DNA from: Nevskiales bacterium
Lineage (GTDB): Bacteria; Pseudomonadota; Gammaproteobacteria; Nevskiales; Nevskiaceae
NCBI GenBank assembly: GCA_022616655.1
Contig: JAKEEJ010000170.1
Coordinates: 1 to 13,628, forward strand
Length of the DNA stretch: 13,628 nt
Reading direction: 5' to 3'
Shown in pieces: positions 7,862 to 13,628 of this stretch. Every line of letters begins with the position of its first letter. The stretch's first letter is position 1. The position numbers were made by a program, and so were the translations under genes. The notes beneath the pieces are model-generated. The model had not been told where the DNA came from, ran no database searches, and saw nothing but the letters and a program-made list of their open reading frames with translations.

Positions 7862-8052
7862 CTAGCCGTTTGTTGAAATTCGCCCATTCATTGTCATTTC
7901 GAGCCCTTCGACTATGCTCAGGACAAGCTCCGCGAGAAATCCGGCGTTAGCCGTCCTGAGTCGCCGAAGGCGACGAAGGATCCAGACCAGATTCCTCGTC
8001 GCTGCGCTCCATCGGAATGACAGTTTTCTTGCGTTCTTCAACAAACTGCTAG
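7862..8052. mobile_element. MITE-like element with 16-bp terminal inverted repeats
   Basis: The left end CTAGCCGTTTGTTGAA (7862-7877) and the right end TTCAACAAACTGCTAG (8037-8052) are inverted copies with one mismatch. Both outer ends contain TA, as in elements mobilised by Tc1/mariner-IS630-type transposases. A second inverted layer lies inside: TGTCATTTCGA near the left and TCGGAATGACA near the right. In the middle CCTTCGACTATGCTCAGGA and TCCTGAGTCGCCGAAGG pair imperfectly. Total 191 bp with no transposase, so movement would need one in trans. It fills nearly the whole space between convergent speE and the DUF4124 gene. The TAG stop of the latter lies in its right end. Short frames inside it are not convincing genes. 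Confidence 0.75.
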
Positions 8053-8426
8053 GGCGAAGCCGCGGCCGGCGGCGCACAGGCCTCGGTCACTTTCTTTTCA
8101 GTCAGTGCAATCAGCTTGCGGTGCTCTTCAGGACTCATCACGCGCTCACCCCCAAGCGCGTTCACCTCTTTGAGGCCGGGGGCCCTTTTGTAGGACGCCA
8201 GCTGTTCCTTGAGGCGCTCACATTCGGCCATTTTCTCCGCCCGGGCCTGGACCTCTTCCGGCGGCTCACCGGGACCGCTGCCGGGTTTTACCTCCAGCAA
8301 TTCGGCCTCCTGCTTGGGGCGGTCACCGTAATAAACCTCCCCCTCCTGCACCCACCGGTACACCTCGCTGGCCGGCGCAGCGGCACAGCCGAATCCGGCA
8401 ACTAAAACGATCAGTGCTAAACGCAT
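8049..8426 (-). CDS. DUF4124 domain-containing exported protein
   Basis: This 125-residue protein begins with a likely Sec signal peptide (MRLALIVLVAGFGCAAAPAS, cleavage near 20). Directly after it is EVYRWVQEGEVYYGDRP (21-37), which matches the DUF4124 pattern of a YRW-V strand followed by a YxDRP turn. The rest is a charged, probably helical stretch (about 56-82), then a Pro/Ala-rich tail with Cys 69 and Cys 117 that could pair in the periplasm. The function of the domain is unknown. ATG at 8426 is preferred to 8483 because GGAGGAGG sits just upstream (about 8432-8439) and the signal peptide then starts at residue 1. The stop TAG (8049-8051) lies in the end of the MITE-like element, so the present 3' end may date from the insertion. 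Confidence 0.82.
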   Translation of the reverse strand: MRLALIVLVAGFGCAAAPASEVYRWVQEGEVYYGDRPKQEAELLEVKPGSGPGEPPEEVQARAEKMAECERLKEQLASYKRAPGLKEVNALGGERVMSPEEHRKLIALTEKKVTEACAPPAAASP

Positions 8427-8501
8427 GACAACCTCCTCCGGATGGCGAGTGTTACCCCGGTTCTGCGCTCCGTCAACTGCCACCGTACCGTCGGGCCGAC
8501 G

Positions 8502-8840
8502 TCAGATCGCACCCGGGCCGGTTTCACCGGTACGGATGCGTTGCACCCCGTTCAGGTCGTAGACGAAGACCTTGCCGTCACCGATCTGACCGGTTTTTGC
8601 CGCTCGGAGAATCGCCTCGACCGCCTTGTCCACCACCTCCGGCACCAGCGCCAGCTCGAGTTTGAGCTTGGGCAGCAGGTCCACGCTGTATTCCGCGCCG
8701 CGGTACAACTCGGTGTGGCCTTTCTGGCGGCCGAAGCCACGCACTTCGGTTACGGTCATGCCCTGCACCCCCACCTCGGCCAGCGCCTCGCGCACGGCAT
8801 CGAGCTTGAAGGGCTTGATGATGGCCATCAGCATTTTCAT
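8502..8840 (-). CDS. PII nitrogen-regulatory protein, second copy (GlnK/GlnB family)
   Basis: This 112-residue cytosolic trimer-forming signal protein senses 2-oxoglutarate and ATP/ADP and acts by binding targets such as ammonium channels, adenylyltransferase and NtrB. It begins [20 protein letters not shown]. The T-loop [17 protein letters not shown] (35-51) carries the uridylylation site Y51. TGQIGDGKVFV and IRTGETG are the C-terminal nucleotide-binding signatures. Length is exact for the family. The ATG at 8840 has AGGGGAA upstream. It lies on the same strand as amtB, but a strong terminator (8923-8954) separates them, so it probably has its own promoter; I found only a weak TAGACT-like -10 and no sigma-54 site. 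It differs from the copy at 10480-10818 at many positions, including the C-terminal end. Calling it glnB rather than glnK is not possible from sequence alone. Confidence 0.95.
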   Translation of the reverse strand: MKMLMAIIKPFKLDAVREALAEVGVQGMTVTEVRGFGRQKGHTELYRGAEYSVDLLPKLKLELALVPEVVDKAVEAILRAAKTGQIGDGKVFVYDLNGVQRIRTGETGPGAI

Positions 8841-8922
8841 GGCAATTCCCCTGGAGCCGGTTATGGACTTTGCGGCCGCTGCAAACAGGAAACGCAGTCT
8901 AATCGTCAGAGGTCACGGCTGC

Positions 8923-8954
8923 AAAAAAACCTGGGCCGCCCGAAGGCGGCCCAG
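8923..8954 (-). terminator. Intrinsic terminator of the PII-amtB operon
   Basis: Read on the - strand, CTGGGCCGCC pairs with GGCGGCCCAG (10 bp, arms 8945-8954 and 8931-8940) around a stable TTCG tetraloop. G and then seven T follow (8930-8923). This is a textbook rho-independent terminator, 48 bases past the amtB stop and before the second PII gene. Confidence 0.92.
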
Positions 8955-8978
8955 AAACGCTACTCAGAAAATCAAGAC

Positions 8979-8994
8979 AGCCGATGCATCGGCT
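8979..8994. repeat. 16-bp perfect palindrome after amtB
   Basis: AGCCGATGCATCGGCT is a perfect dyad with no spacer, 7 bases past the amtB stop codon and just before the operon terminator. It may bind a dimeric protein or assist RNA folding, or be chance; nothing else identifies it. Confidence 0.35.
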
Positions 8995-9001
8995 CCGGAG
9001 T

Positions 9002-10468
9002 CTAGTTGTAGGCCTTCTCTCCATGCTCGGCCACATCCAGACCTTCCGATTCCTGCTCTTCGGTCACGCGCAGGCCGACGGTGAACTTGAGCAGCGCCAG
9101 TGTGATGGCGGCCACCGTGCCGCTCCACACAATCGCCACCAGCACGGCCTTGACCTGCACCATGATCTGCGCGGAGTCGTAGCCGAAAGCCGGCACCAGC
9201 CAGCCGTCGGTCACGTAACCCGCGCCACCCAGGGCCGGATTGACGTAAACACCGGTCAGGATTGCGCCGATGATGCCGCCGATGGCGTGCACGCCGAAGG
9301 CGTCGAGCGCATCGTCATAACCCAGCAGCTTTTTGAGATACGCGCAGCCCAGGAAGCACGCCACGCCGCACACCAGACCGATCACGAGCGCGCCCTGGAT
9401 TCCGACGAAGCCGCAGGCCGGCGTGATGCCGACCAGGCCTGCAATCGCGCCGGAGATGATGCCCAGCAGCGAGGGCTTGCCTTTGATCAGCCATTCGGCG
9501 AAGAACCAGGCCAGCGCCGCTACCGCCGTTGCGAACAGCGTGTTGCCGAAAGCCAGCACCGCGTAGCCGTTGGCCTCGAGGTTCGATCCGGCGTTGAATC
9601 CAAACCAGCCGAACCACAGCAGCGAGGCGCCGACCATGGACAGGGTCAGCGAATGCGGCGGGCCAATGGTCTTGCGCTTGCCGACGAAGATCGCGGCCAC
9701 CAGGCCGGCAACGCCGGCGTTGATGTGCACCACGGTGCCGCCGGCGAAGTCGAGCGCGCCCAGCTGCCACAGCCAGCCTGCCGTGGCATTCATCTCGGCC
9801 ACGACGGCGGGGCTGCTGTACGCGTCCGGACCCGCCCACCACCAGACCATGTGCGCCATCGGCAGGTAGGAGAACGTGAACCAGATGACCGAGAACAGCA
9901 GCACGGCCTTGAACTTCATGCGCTCGGCGTAGGCGCCCGCGACCAGCGCCACGGTGATGGCGGCGAAGGTCAACTGGAAGAACACAAACATCAGTTCCGG
10001 AATCAGCACGCCCTTGCTGAAGGTGCCGGTGGGCACGAAAAAGCCGTTGGCGTCGTACACCACGCCCTTGAGCATCCACTTGTCCAGGCTGCCGAAGAAC
10101 GGGTTGCCATTGCTGAAAGCCACGCTGTACCCGTACACCACCCACAGCACTGCAATCAGACTGAAGATGGCAAACGTCTGCGTGAGCGTGGACAGCATGT
10201 TCTTGCTGCGCACCATGCCGCCGTAGAACAGCGCCAGTCCGGGAATGGACATCAACAACACGAAGGCGGTGGCCGTCAGCATCCAGCTGACGTTGCCTTC
10301 GTTGAACACCGGGGCCACCGGCGCCGGAGCCGCTTCGGCCGGCGCGGCGGCCGGTTCCGCCGCCATGGCAGCCGGTTCGGCCGGAGCCGGAGTGTCCTGC
10401 GCGTAAGCGGCACCCAGTGCACCGCAGGCGAGAACAAGAGACAGGGTTGCAAATTGTGCAAGTTTCAT
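9002..10468 (-). CDS. amtB: Ammonium transporter AmtB
   Basis: This 488-residue inner-membrane ammonium channel forms trimers and is shut by PII in the family. A signal peptide (1-23, ending AAYAQ) is followed by an Ala/Pro-rich stretch (about 24-52). Membrane segments then start at NEGNVSWMLTATAFVLLM. Signatures: PGLALFYGGMVRSKN (76-90); LDFAGGTVVHINAGVAGL (239-256), with conserved Asp 240 and pore His 248; and DAFGVHAIGGIIGAILTG (389-406) with the second pore His 394. The C-terminal tail GLRVTEEQESEGLDVAEHGEKAYN (465-488) is the conserved segment that couples to PII. ATG at 10468 is set by GGGAG 6-7 bases upstream and by the signal peptide; a longer frame to 10861 only reads through the PII gene out of frame. 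The upstream PII stop is 11 bases away, so they form one operon. Confidence 0.97.
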   Translation of the reverse strand: MKLAQFATLSLVLACGALGAAYAQDTPAPAEPAAMAAEPAAAPAEAAPAPVAPVFNEGNVSWMLTATAFVLLMSIPGLALFYGGMVRSKNMLSTLTQTFAIFSLIAVLWVVYGYSVAFSNGNPFFGSLDKWMLKGVVYDANGFFVPTGTFSKGVLIPELMFVFFQLTFAAITVALVAGAYAERMKFKAVLLFSVIWFTFSYLPMAHMVWWWAGPDAYSSPAVVAEMNATAGWLWQLGALDFAGGTVVHINAGVAGLVAAIFVGKRKTIGPPHSLTLSMVGASLLWFGWFGFNAGSNLEANGYAVLAFGNTLFATAVAALAWFFAEWLIKGKPSLLGIISGAIAGLVGITPACGFVGIQGALVIGLVCGVACFLGCAYLKKLLGYDDALDAFGVHAIGGIIGAILTGVYVNPALGGAGYVTDGWLVPAFGYDSAQIMVQVKAVLVAIVWSGTVAAITLALLKFTVGLRVTEEQESEGLDVAEHGEKAYN

Positions 10469-10479
10469 GAGGGGCTCCC

Positions 10480-10968
<489 letters not shown>

Positions 10969-11017
10969 CTAACTTCGTCCACCACGGTTCAGCTCTCCCC
11001 CGGAAAGGCGACATTCT

Positions 11018-11272
11018 ATGTTTGATCCGAAACAGTTGGAAGAGCTGGCCGCAAAGCTGGCCCGGGTGCTGCCGCCGGGACTGAAAGGCTTGCGCACCGA
11101 GCTGGAGGATAACTTCCGCGCCATTCTGCGCGCCAACCTGGAGCGATTCGACGTGGTGGGACGCGAGCGCTTCGACACCCAGGCCGAGCTGCTGGCGCGC
11201 ACGCAGGCGCGGCTGGAGCAATTGGAGCAACGCTTGAAGGCTTTGGAAAGCATCGAGAAAAATGCGAGCTGA
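11018..11272 (+). CDS. ubiK: Ubiquinone biosynthesis accessory factor UbiK
   Basis: This 84-residue protein begins MFDPKQLEELAAKLARVLPPG, aligning with E. coli UbiK (YqiC). The middle LERFDVVGREEFD-like stretch (here LERFDVVGRERFDTQAELL, 41-59) is diagnostic. The C-terminal half (about 55-80) is a leucine-rich coiled coil used for trimer formation (LARTQARLEQLEQRLKALES). The family binds membranes and helps UbiJ organise the ubiquinone-modifying enzymes under aerobic growth. Length is exact. A GGAAAGG ribosome-binding site lies about 10 bases before the ATG. It diverges from glnK-amtB, and comM follows on the same strand after a palindromic repeat cluster. Confidence 0.93.
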   Translation: MFDPKQLEELAAKLARVLPPGLKGLRTELEDNFRAILRANLERFDVVGRERFDTQAELLARTQARLEQLEQRLKALESIEKNAS

Positions 11273-11282
11273 ACTGCGGCTC

Positions 11283-11405
11283 CCTCTCCCCGCAAGCGGG
11301 GAGAGGCGGCGAGCAGTGCTCGCCGGGGTGAGGGGCGATGGCGGCGCTCGAAGCTGCCCCTCACCCTTGCCCTCTCCCCATGCGACCCAATGCATGGGGA
11401 GAGGG
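11283..11405. repeat. Cluster of four palindromes between ubiK and comM
   Basis: Four inverted repeats are packed together. (1) An 11-bp stem CCTCTCCCCGC / GCGGGGAGAGG at 11283-11293 and 11296-11306. (2) CGGCGAGCA / TGCTCGCCG at 11307-11315 and 11317-11325. (3) GGGTGAGGGGC / GCCCCTCACCC at 11326-11336 and 11356-11366. (4) A 14-bp stem CCCTCTCCCCATGC / GCATGGGGAGAGGG at 11370-11383 and 11392-11405. CCTCTCCCC occurs in both outer hairpins. This looks like a REP/MITE-type interspersed repeat. No T tract follows, so it is not a standard terminator. Its right arm, rich in GGGGAGAGGGG, lies about 9 bases before the comM start and may serve as its ribosome-binding site. Confidence 0.8.
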
Positions 11406-11414
11406 GATTAGAGC

Positions 11415-12926
11415 ATGGCTCTTGCAACCGTTCTTAGCCGCGCCCAGAACGGCCTGACCGCCGATGCGGTCACGGTGGAGGTTCACCTCGGCGCGGGCAT
11501 GCCGGGTGTCTCCGTCGTGGGTCTGCCGGAAGCGGCTGTGCGTGAAGCCAAGGACCGGGTCAAAGCGGCCATCGTCAACTGCGGCTTTAAATTTCCCAGC
11601 AGCCGGCGCCTGACCGTCAATCTGGCACCAGCGGATTTGCCCAAGGAAGGCGGACGCTTTGATCTGGCCATGGCCCTGGGCATCCTCGCCGCCTCCGAAC
11701 AGATTCCGACCGAAGCCCTCAGAGACTGCGAGGTCCTGGGCGAACTGTCGCTCGCCGGCGACATCCGCCCCATTGCCGGGGCCCTGCCGGCCGCGCTCAA
11801 GGCCGCCGCGGCCGGTCATTGCCTGTTGCTGCCGGAAATCAATGCCGCGGAAGCGGCTCTGGCCAAACGCGCCGTCATTATCACTGCCGCTCATCTTGGT
11901 GCGCTGTGCGCCGCCCTGCACGCCGGGCCACTGCCGGCGGCCAACCCCGCGCCCGTTTCCGCCGCCGCAGAACCGGTGCCGGATCTGTCCGAGGTACGCG
12001 GCCAGTACCAGGCCAAGCGCGCGCTGGAAGTCGCCGCGGCGGGCGGTCACTCACTGCTGATGGTGGGCCCGCCGGGCAGCGGCAAAAGCATGCTGGCCCA
12101 GCGTCTGCCCGGCATCCTGCCGCCGCTACTGGAAGACGAAGCCATTGAAGTCGCCGCCATTGCCTCGGTCAGCCAGAACGGATTCGACGTCCGGCGCTGG
12201 GGCCGGCGGCCGTACCGCGCCCCGCACCACACCGCTTCCGGCGTGGCGCTGGTGGGCGGCGGCGGTTCGCCGCGACCCGGCGAAATCACCCTGGCGCATC
12301 GGGGCGTGCTGTTCCTCGATGAACTGCCGGAGTTTGACCGGCGCGTACTGGAAGTGCTGCGCGAACCGCTGGAAACCGGCCAGATCACGGTGTCGCGCGC
12401 CGCGCGGCAGGCAGACTTCCCCGCCTGTTTCCAGCTGGTCGCCGCCATGAACCCCTGCCCCTGCGGCTTTCTGGGCGATTCTTCCGGCAAATGCCGCTGC
12501 ACGCCGGACCAGGTGGCGCGCTACCGGGGGCGCATTTCCGGGCCGCTGCTGGACCGGATTGATTTGCAGATCTTCGTGCCGCGCGTGGAAAAAACCGTAC
12601 TCACCGCCGAACAGCCGCCACCGGCCGAGAGCAGCGCGCAGGCGCAGGACCGGGTCGTGCGCGCGCAGGCGCGGCAGCGGGCGCGCAGCGGCAAACCCAA
12701 CGCCCGGCTCACGCCCAAAGAGGTGGACCGGCACTGCCCGGGGGAGCCCGCCGCGCGGCAGTTGCGGGAGGCCGCTTTTGGCCGTCTGGCCCTGTCCGCG
12801 CGTGGCTACCACCGTGTGCTCAAGGTGGCCCGCACCGCGGCCGATCTGGCCGACGTGGAGATCATTGGCACCGCGCAGGTGGCCGAGGCGGTGCGCTATC
12901 GGGAGTGGGAGCGGGGTGCTGCCTGA
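11415..12926 (+). CDS. comM: YifB/ComM family magnesium-chelatase-like AAA+ ATPase
   Basis: This 503-residue protein has an N-terminal S5-like/ChlI-type domain (about 1-165, with VEVHLGAGMPGVSVVGLPEAAVREAKDRVKAA). An AAA+ Mg-chelatase domain (about 190-390) follows, with Walker A GPPGSGKS (218-225), RAPHHTAS (268-275) and Walker B VLFLDELPEF (298-307). The C-terminal helical domain spans about 400-500. NPCPCG (346-351) plus C360 and C362 form the family's cysteine cluster, likely a metal-binding insert. ComM is a hexameric helicase that promotes branch migration during natural transformation in relatives such as Vibrio and Acinetobacter; the gene is also common in non-competent species. ATG at 11415 gives the conserved start MALATVLSRA. 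The protein is complete, and its presence alone does not show competence. Confidence 0.95.
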   Translation: MALATVLSRAQNGLTADAVTVEVHLGAGMPGVSVVGLPEAAVREAKDRVKAAIVNCGFKFPSSRRLTVNLAPADLPKEGGRFDLAMALGILAASEQIPTEALRDCEVLGELSLAGDIRPIAGALPAALKAAAAGHCLLLPEINAAEAALAKRAVIITAAHLGALCAALHAGPLPAANPAPVSAAAEPVPDLSEVRGQYQAKRALEVAAAGGHSLLMVGPPGSGKSMLAQRLPGILPPLLEDEAIEVAAIASVSQNGFDVRRWGRRPYRAPHHTASGVALVGGGGSPRPGEITLAHRGVLFLDELPEFDRRVLEVLREPLETGQITVSRAARQADFPACFQLVAAMNPCPCGFLGDSSGKCRCTPDQVARYRGRISGPLLDRIDLQIFVPRVEKTVLTAEQPPPAESSAQAQDRVVRAQARQRARSGKPNARLTPKEVDRHCPGEPAARQLREAAFGRLALSARGYHRVLKVARTAADLADVEIIGTAQVAEAVRYREWERGAA

Positions 12927-12938
12927 CCCTTCGATGTT

Positions 12939-12966
12939 TGTTATACATTTCTTGAGGGCAATAACA
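12939..12966. promoter_or_regulatory. Candidate promoter/operator of the chpSB-like module
   Basis: TATACA at 12942-12947 could be a -10 element; no good -35 is seen. TGTTAT (12939-12944) and ATAACA (12961-12966) are a perfect 6-bp inverted pair flanking the ribosome-binding site GAGGG (12954-12958). MazE-type antitoxins usually repress their own operon at such dyads, so this is a candidate autoregulatory site. Confidence 0.35.
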
Positions 12967-12968
12967 TC

Positions 12969-13217
12969 ATGACAACGACTGCACTGCGCAAGGCTGGAGG
13001 CTCACTGACCCTGACCGTACCCGCGGCATTCGTCCGGCAGAATCGGTTATCTGCGGGCTCGCCAGTGGCGGTAGAGGTCGCCGGCGCCACGCTGACGGTA
13101 CGGGCAGCGACGTCCAGATTGACCCTGGCACAGCTTCTTAAAGGCACGCCCCGAAACGCGAAGAAAATGCGTGTGCCCGGGTGGGATGAAATGCCTGCGG
13201 TTGGGCGCGAATGGTGA
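12969..13217 (+). CDS. ChpS/MazE-family antitoxin (AbrB fold)
   Basis: This 82-residue protein has an N-terminal swapped-hairpin DNA-binding domain of the MazE/AbrB type: LRKAGGSLTLTVPAAFVRQNRLSAGSPVAVEVAGATLTVRAA (6-47). The C-terminal tail, TLAQLLKGTPRN and then PGWDEMPAVGREW, should be disordered when free and wrap the toxin. The ending P-A-x-G-x-E-W matches that of E. coli ChpS (PAGDEIW). The antitoxin would neutralise the toxin and, with it, repress the operon. ATG at 12969 follows GAGGG with a 10-base gap. The stop overlaps the toxin start by 7 bases (ATGGTGA), which couples translation and keeps antitoxin first, the usual MazEF order. Confidence 0.88.
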   Translation: MTTTALRKAGGSLTLTVPAAFVRQNRLSAGSPVAVEVAGATLTVRAATSRLTLAQLLKGTPRNAKKMRVPGWDEMPAVGREW

Positions 13218-13567
13218 CGCCGGATCGCGGCGACATCCTGCCTCTATCGTTCGACCCGGCATCGGGCCGGGAAATGAAAGGCGACCACTGCTGTCTGGTC
13301 CTCAGTCCAAAAGCGTTCAATGCCCGTTTCGGTCTTGCCTGGATGTGCCCCATTACATCCGGTGCAGTGGAAAGCGCTCGTGGTCTTACGGCCATCACTT
13401 TGACGGGTACGGGCTGCGCGATTTTCGGAAGCATCCTGTGCCATCAAATCAAAGCGCTGGATTGGTCTGCTCGAAGCGCGACCAGAATTGATCGTCTTGC
13501 CGGGCCAGCACTGCAGCAGGCCACCGACGTCTGCCTGTCGATTCTGGAGCCGGCGCGGGCCGCTTAA
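13211..13567 (+). CDS. ChpB/MazF-family endoribonuclease toxin
   Basis: This 118-residue protein aligns along its length with E. coli ChpB: RGDILPLSFDPASGREMKGDHCCLVLSPKAFN (6-37), then the core strand MCPITSG (45-51) with the conserved catalytic-region threonine, then ILCHQIKALDWSARSATRID (75-94), close to the 'NQVRxxDxxARxxxRI' motif. The family cuts mRNA at short sequence motifs and halts growth when the antitoxin is lost. The usual G-x-RP-x-LVLS stretch reads G-DHC-C-LVLS, so the Arg-Pro pair is missing; other members of this branch may share that. The start is the ATG at 13211, inside the antitoxin's last codons. A hairpin terminator follows within 5 bases of the stop. Confidence 0.9.
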   Translation: MVTPDRGDILPLSFDPASGREMKGDHCCLVLSPKAFNARFGLAWMCPITSGAVESARGLTAITLTGTGCAIFGSILCHQIKALDWSARSATRIDRLAGPALQQATDVCLSILEPARAA

Positions 13568-13598
13568 AAAAACAAAGGGCCGCAGAGCGGCCCTTTGT
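13565..13598. terminator. Hairpin terminator, possibly bidirectional, after the toxin gene
   Basis: A perfect 12-bp stem ACAAAGGGCCGC / GCGGCCCTTTGT (13572-13583 and 13587-13598) encloses a 3-base loop. On the - strand a run of T follows (complement of the A tract at 13565-13571), a canonical intrinsic terminator for a gene entering from the right edge. On the + strand the stem ends in TTTGT then CTG, a weaker terminator for the toxin gene. Confidence 0.85.
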
Positions 13599-13615
13599 CT
13601 GATACGGATCAACGC

Positions 13616-13628
13616 TTAGAGAGACAGC
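13616..13628 (-). CDS. Possible 3' end of a minus-strand gene running off the window
   Basis: On the - strand the last bases read CTG TCT CTC TAA, giving Leu-Ser-Leu-stop with TAA at 13616-13618. The minus-strand terminator at 13565-13598 lies 18 bases further on, as expected for the end of a gene. Three codons are too few to identify anything; the reading is inferred from the terminator's direction. Confidence 0.3.

Noticed and set aside
7862..8077. A 71-residue minus-strand frame in the speE/DUF4124 gap.
   Set aside because: It lies almost wholly in the MITE-like repeat; its Arg-rich sequence resembles spurious predictions in such repeats and it has no ribosome-binding site.
8841..8922. 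A sigma-54 promoter for the second PII gene.
   Set aside because: A TTTGC element is present, but no GG occurs at the required 12-base offset; only a weak sigma-70-like -10 is seen.
11283..11405. A CRISPR-like array in the repeated CCTCTCCCC region.
   Set aside because: The units are inverted, of unequal spacing and without unique spacers of constant length; this is a palindrome cluster, not CRISPR.

Overview
The window is GC-rich, almost fully coding chromosomal DNA of a free-living gammaproteobacterium. Gene content (ftsE-ftsX-rpoH, ubiK, ComM/YifB, biosynthetic SpeA, PII/AmtB) and a sigma-54/NtrC-type promoter point to that class. I cannot fix the order from sequence alone; sulfur-oxidiser-like lineages such as Chromatiales or Acidiferrobacterales would fit. 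Nearly every gene is a recognisable housekeeping family. I found no CRISPR array, no prophage, no tRNA or rRNA, and no convincing new enzyme system. The interesting content is mostly regulatory or repetitive.

Layout. Positions 1-3744 (+): the tail of thiD, then thiE (thiamine phosphate synthesis), hemL (5-aminolevulinate for heme), ftsE and ftsX (divisome ABC complex). rpoH (3818-4693, +) follows behind a short spacer. That spacer holds a near-perfect CIRCE operator (HrcA target), a sigma-E-like -35 box and a six-codon upstream ORF that overlaps the rpoH start. 4746-6939 (-): speA (arginine decarboxylase) followed by a small zinc-ribbon gene. speE (6997-7854, +) diverges from speA across a 57-bp spacer whose -10 elements overlap. 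Together the pair supplies agmatine and spermidine synthesis steps.

7862-8052 is a 191-bp MITE-like element with 16-bp terminal inverted repeats; its right end forms the stop codon of a DUF4124 gene. 8049-10818 (-): a PII gene, amtB, a second PII gene and the DUF4124 gene. The first PII gene and amtB form an operon with a well-spaced sigma-54 (-24/-12) promoter and an upstream NtrC-like site. A strong intrinsic terminator separates amtB from the second PII gene. Two PII genes therefore flank one ammonium channel.

11018-12926 (+): ubiK (ubiquinone biosynthesis factor) and a comM/yifB AAA+ gene, separated by a roughly 125-bp cluster of four palindromes. 12969-13567 (+): a ChpS/ChpB (MazEF-type) toxin-antitoxin pair, the only clearly accessory genes. 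A 12-bp hairpin with an A/T tract follows and could stop transcription from both sides. The last ~30 bases may hold the 3' end of a minus-strand gene.
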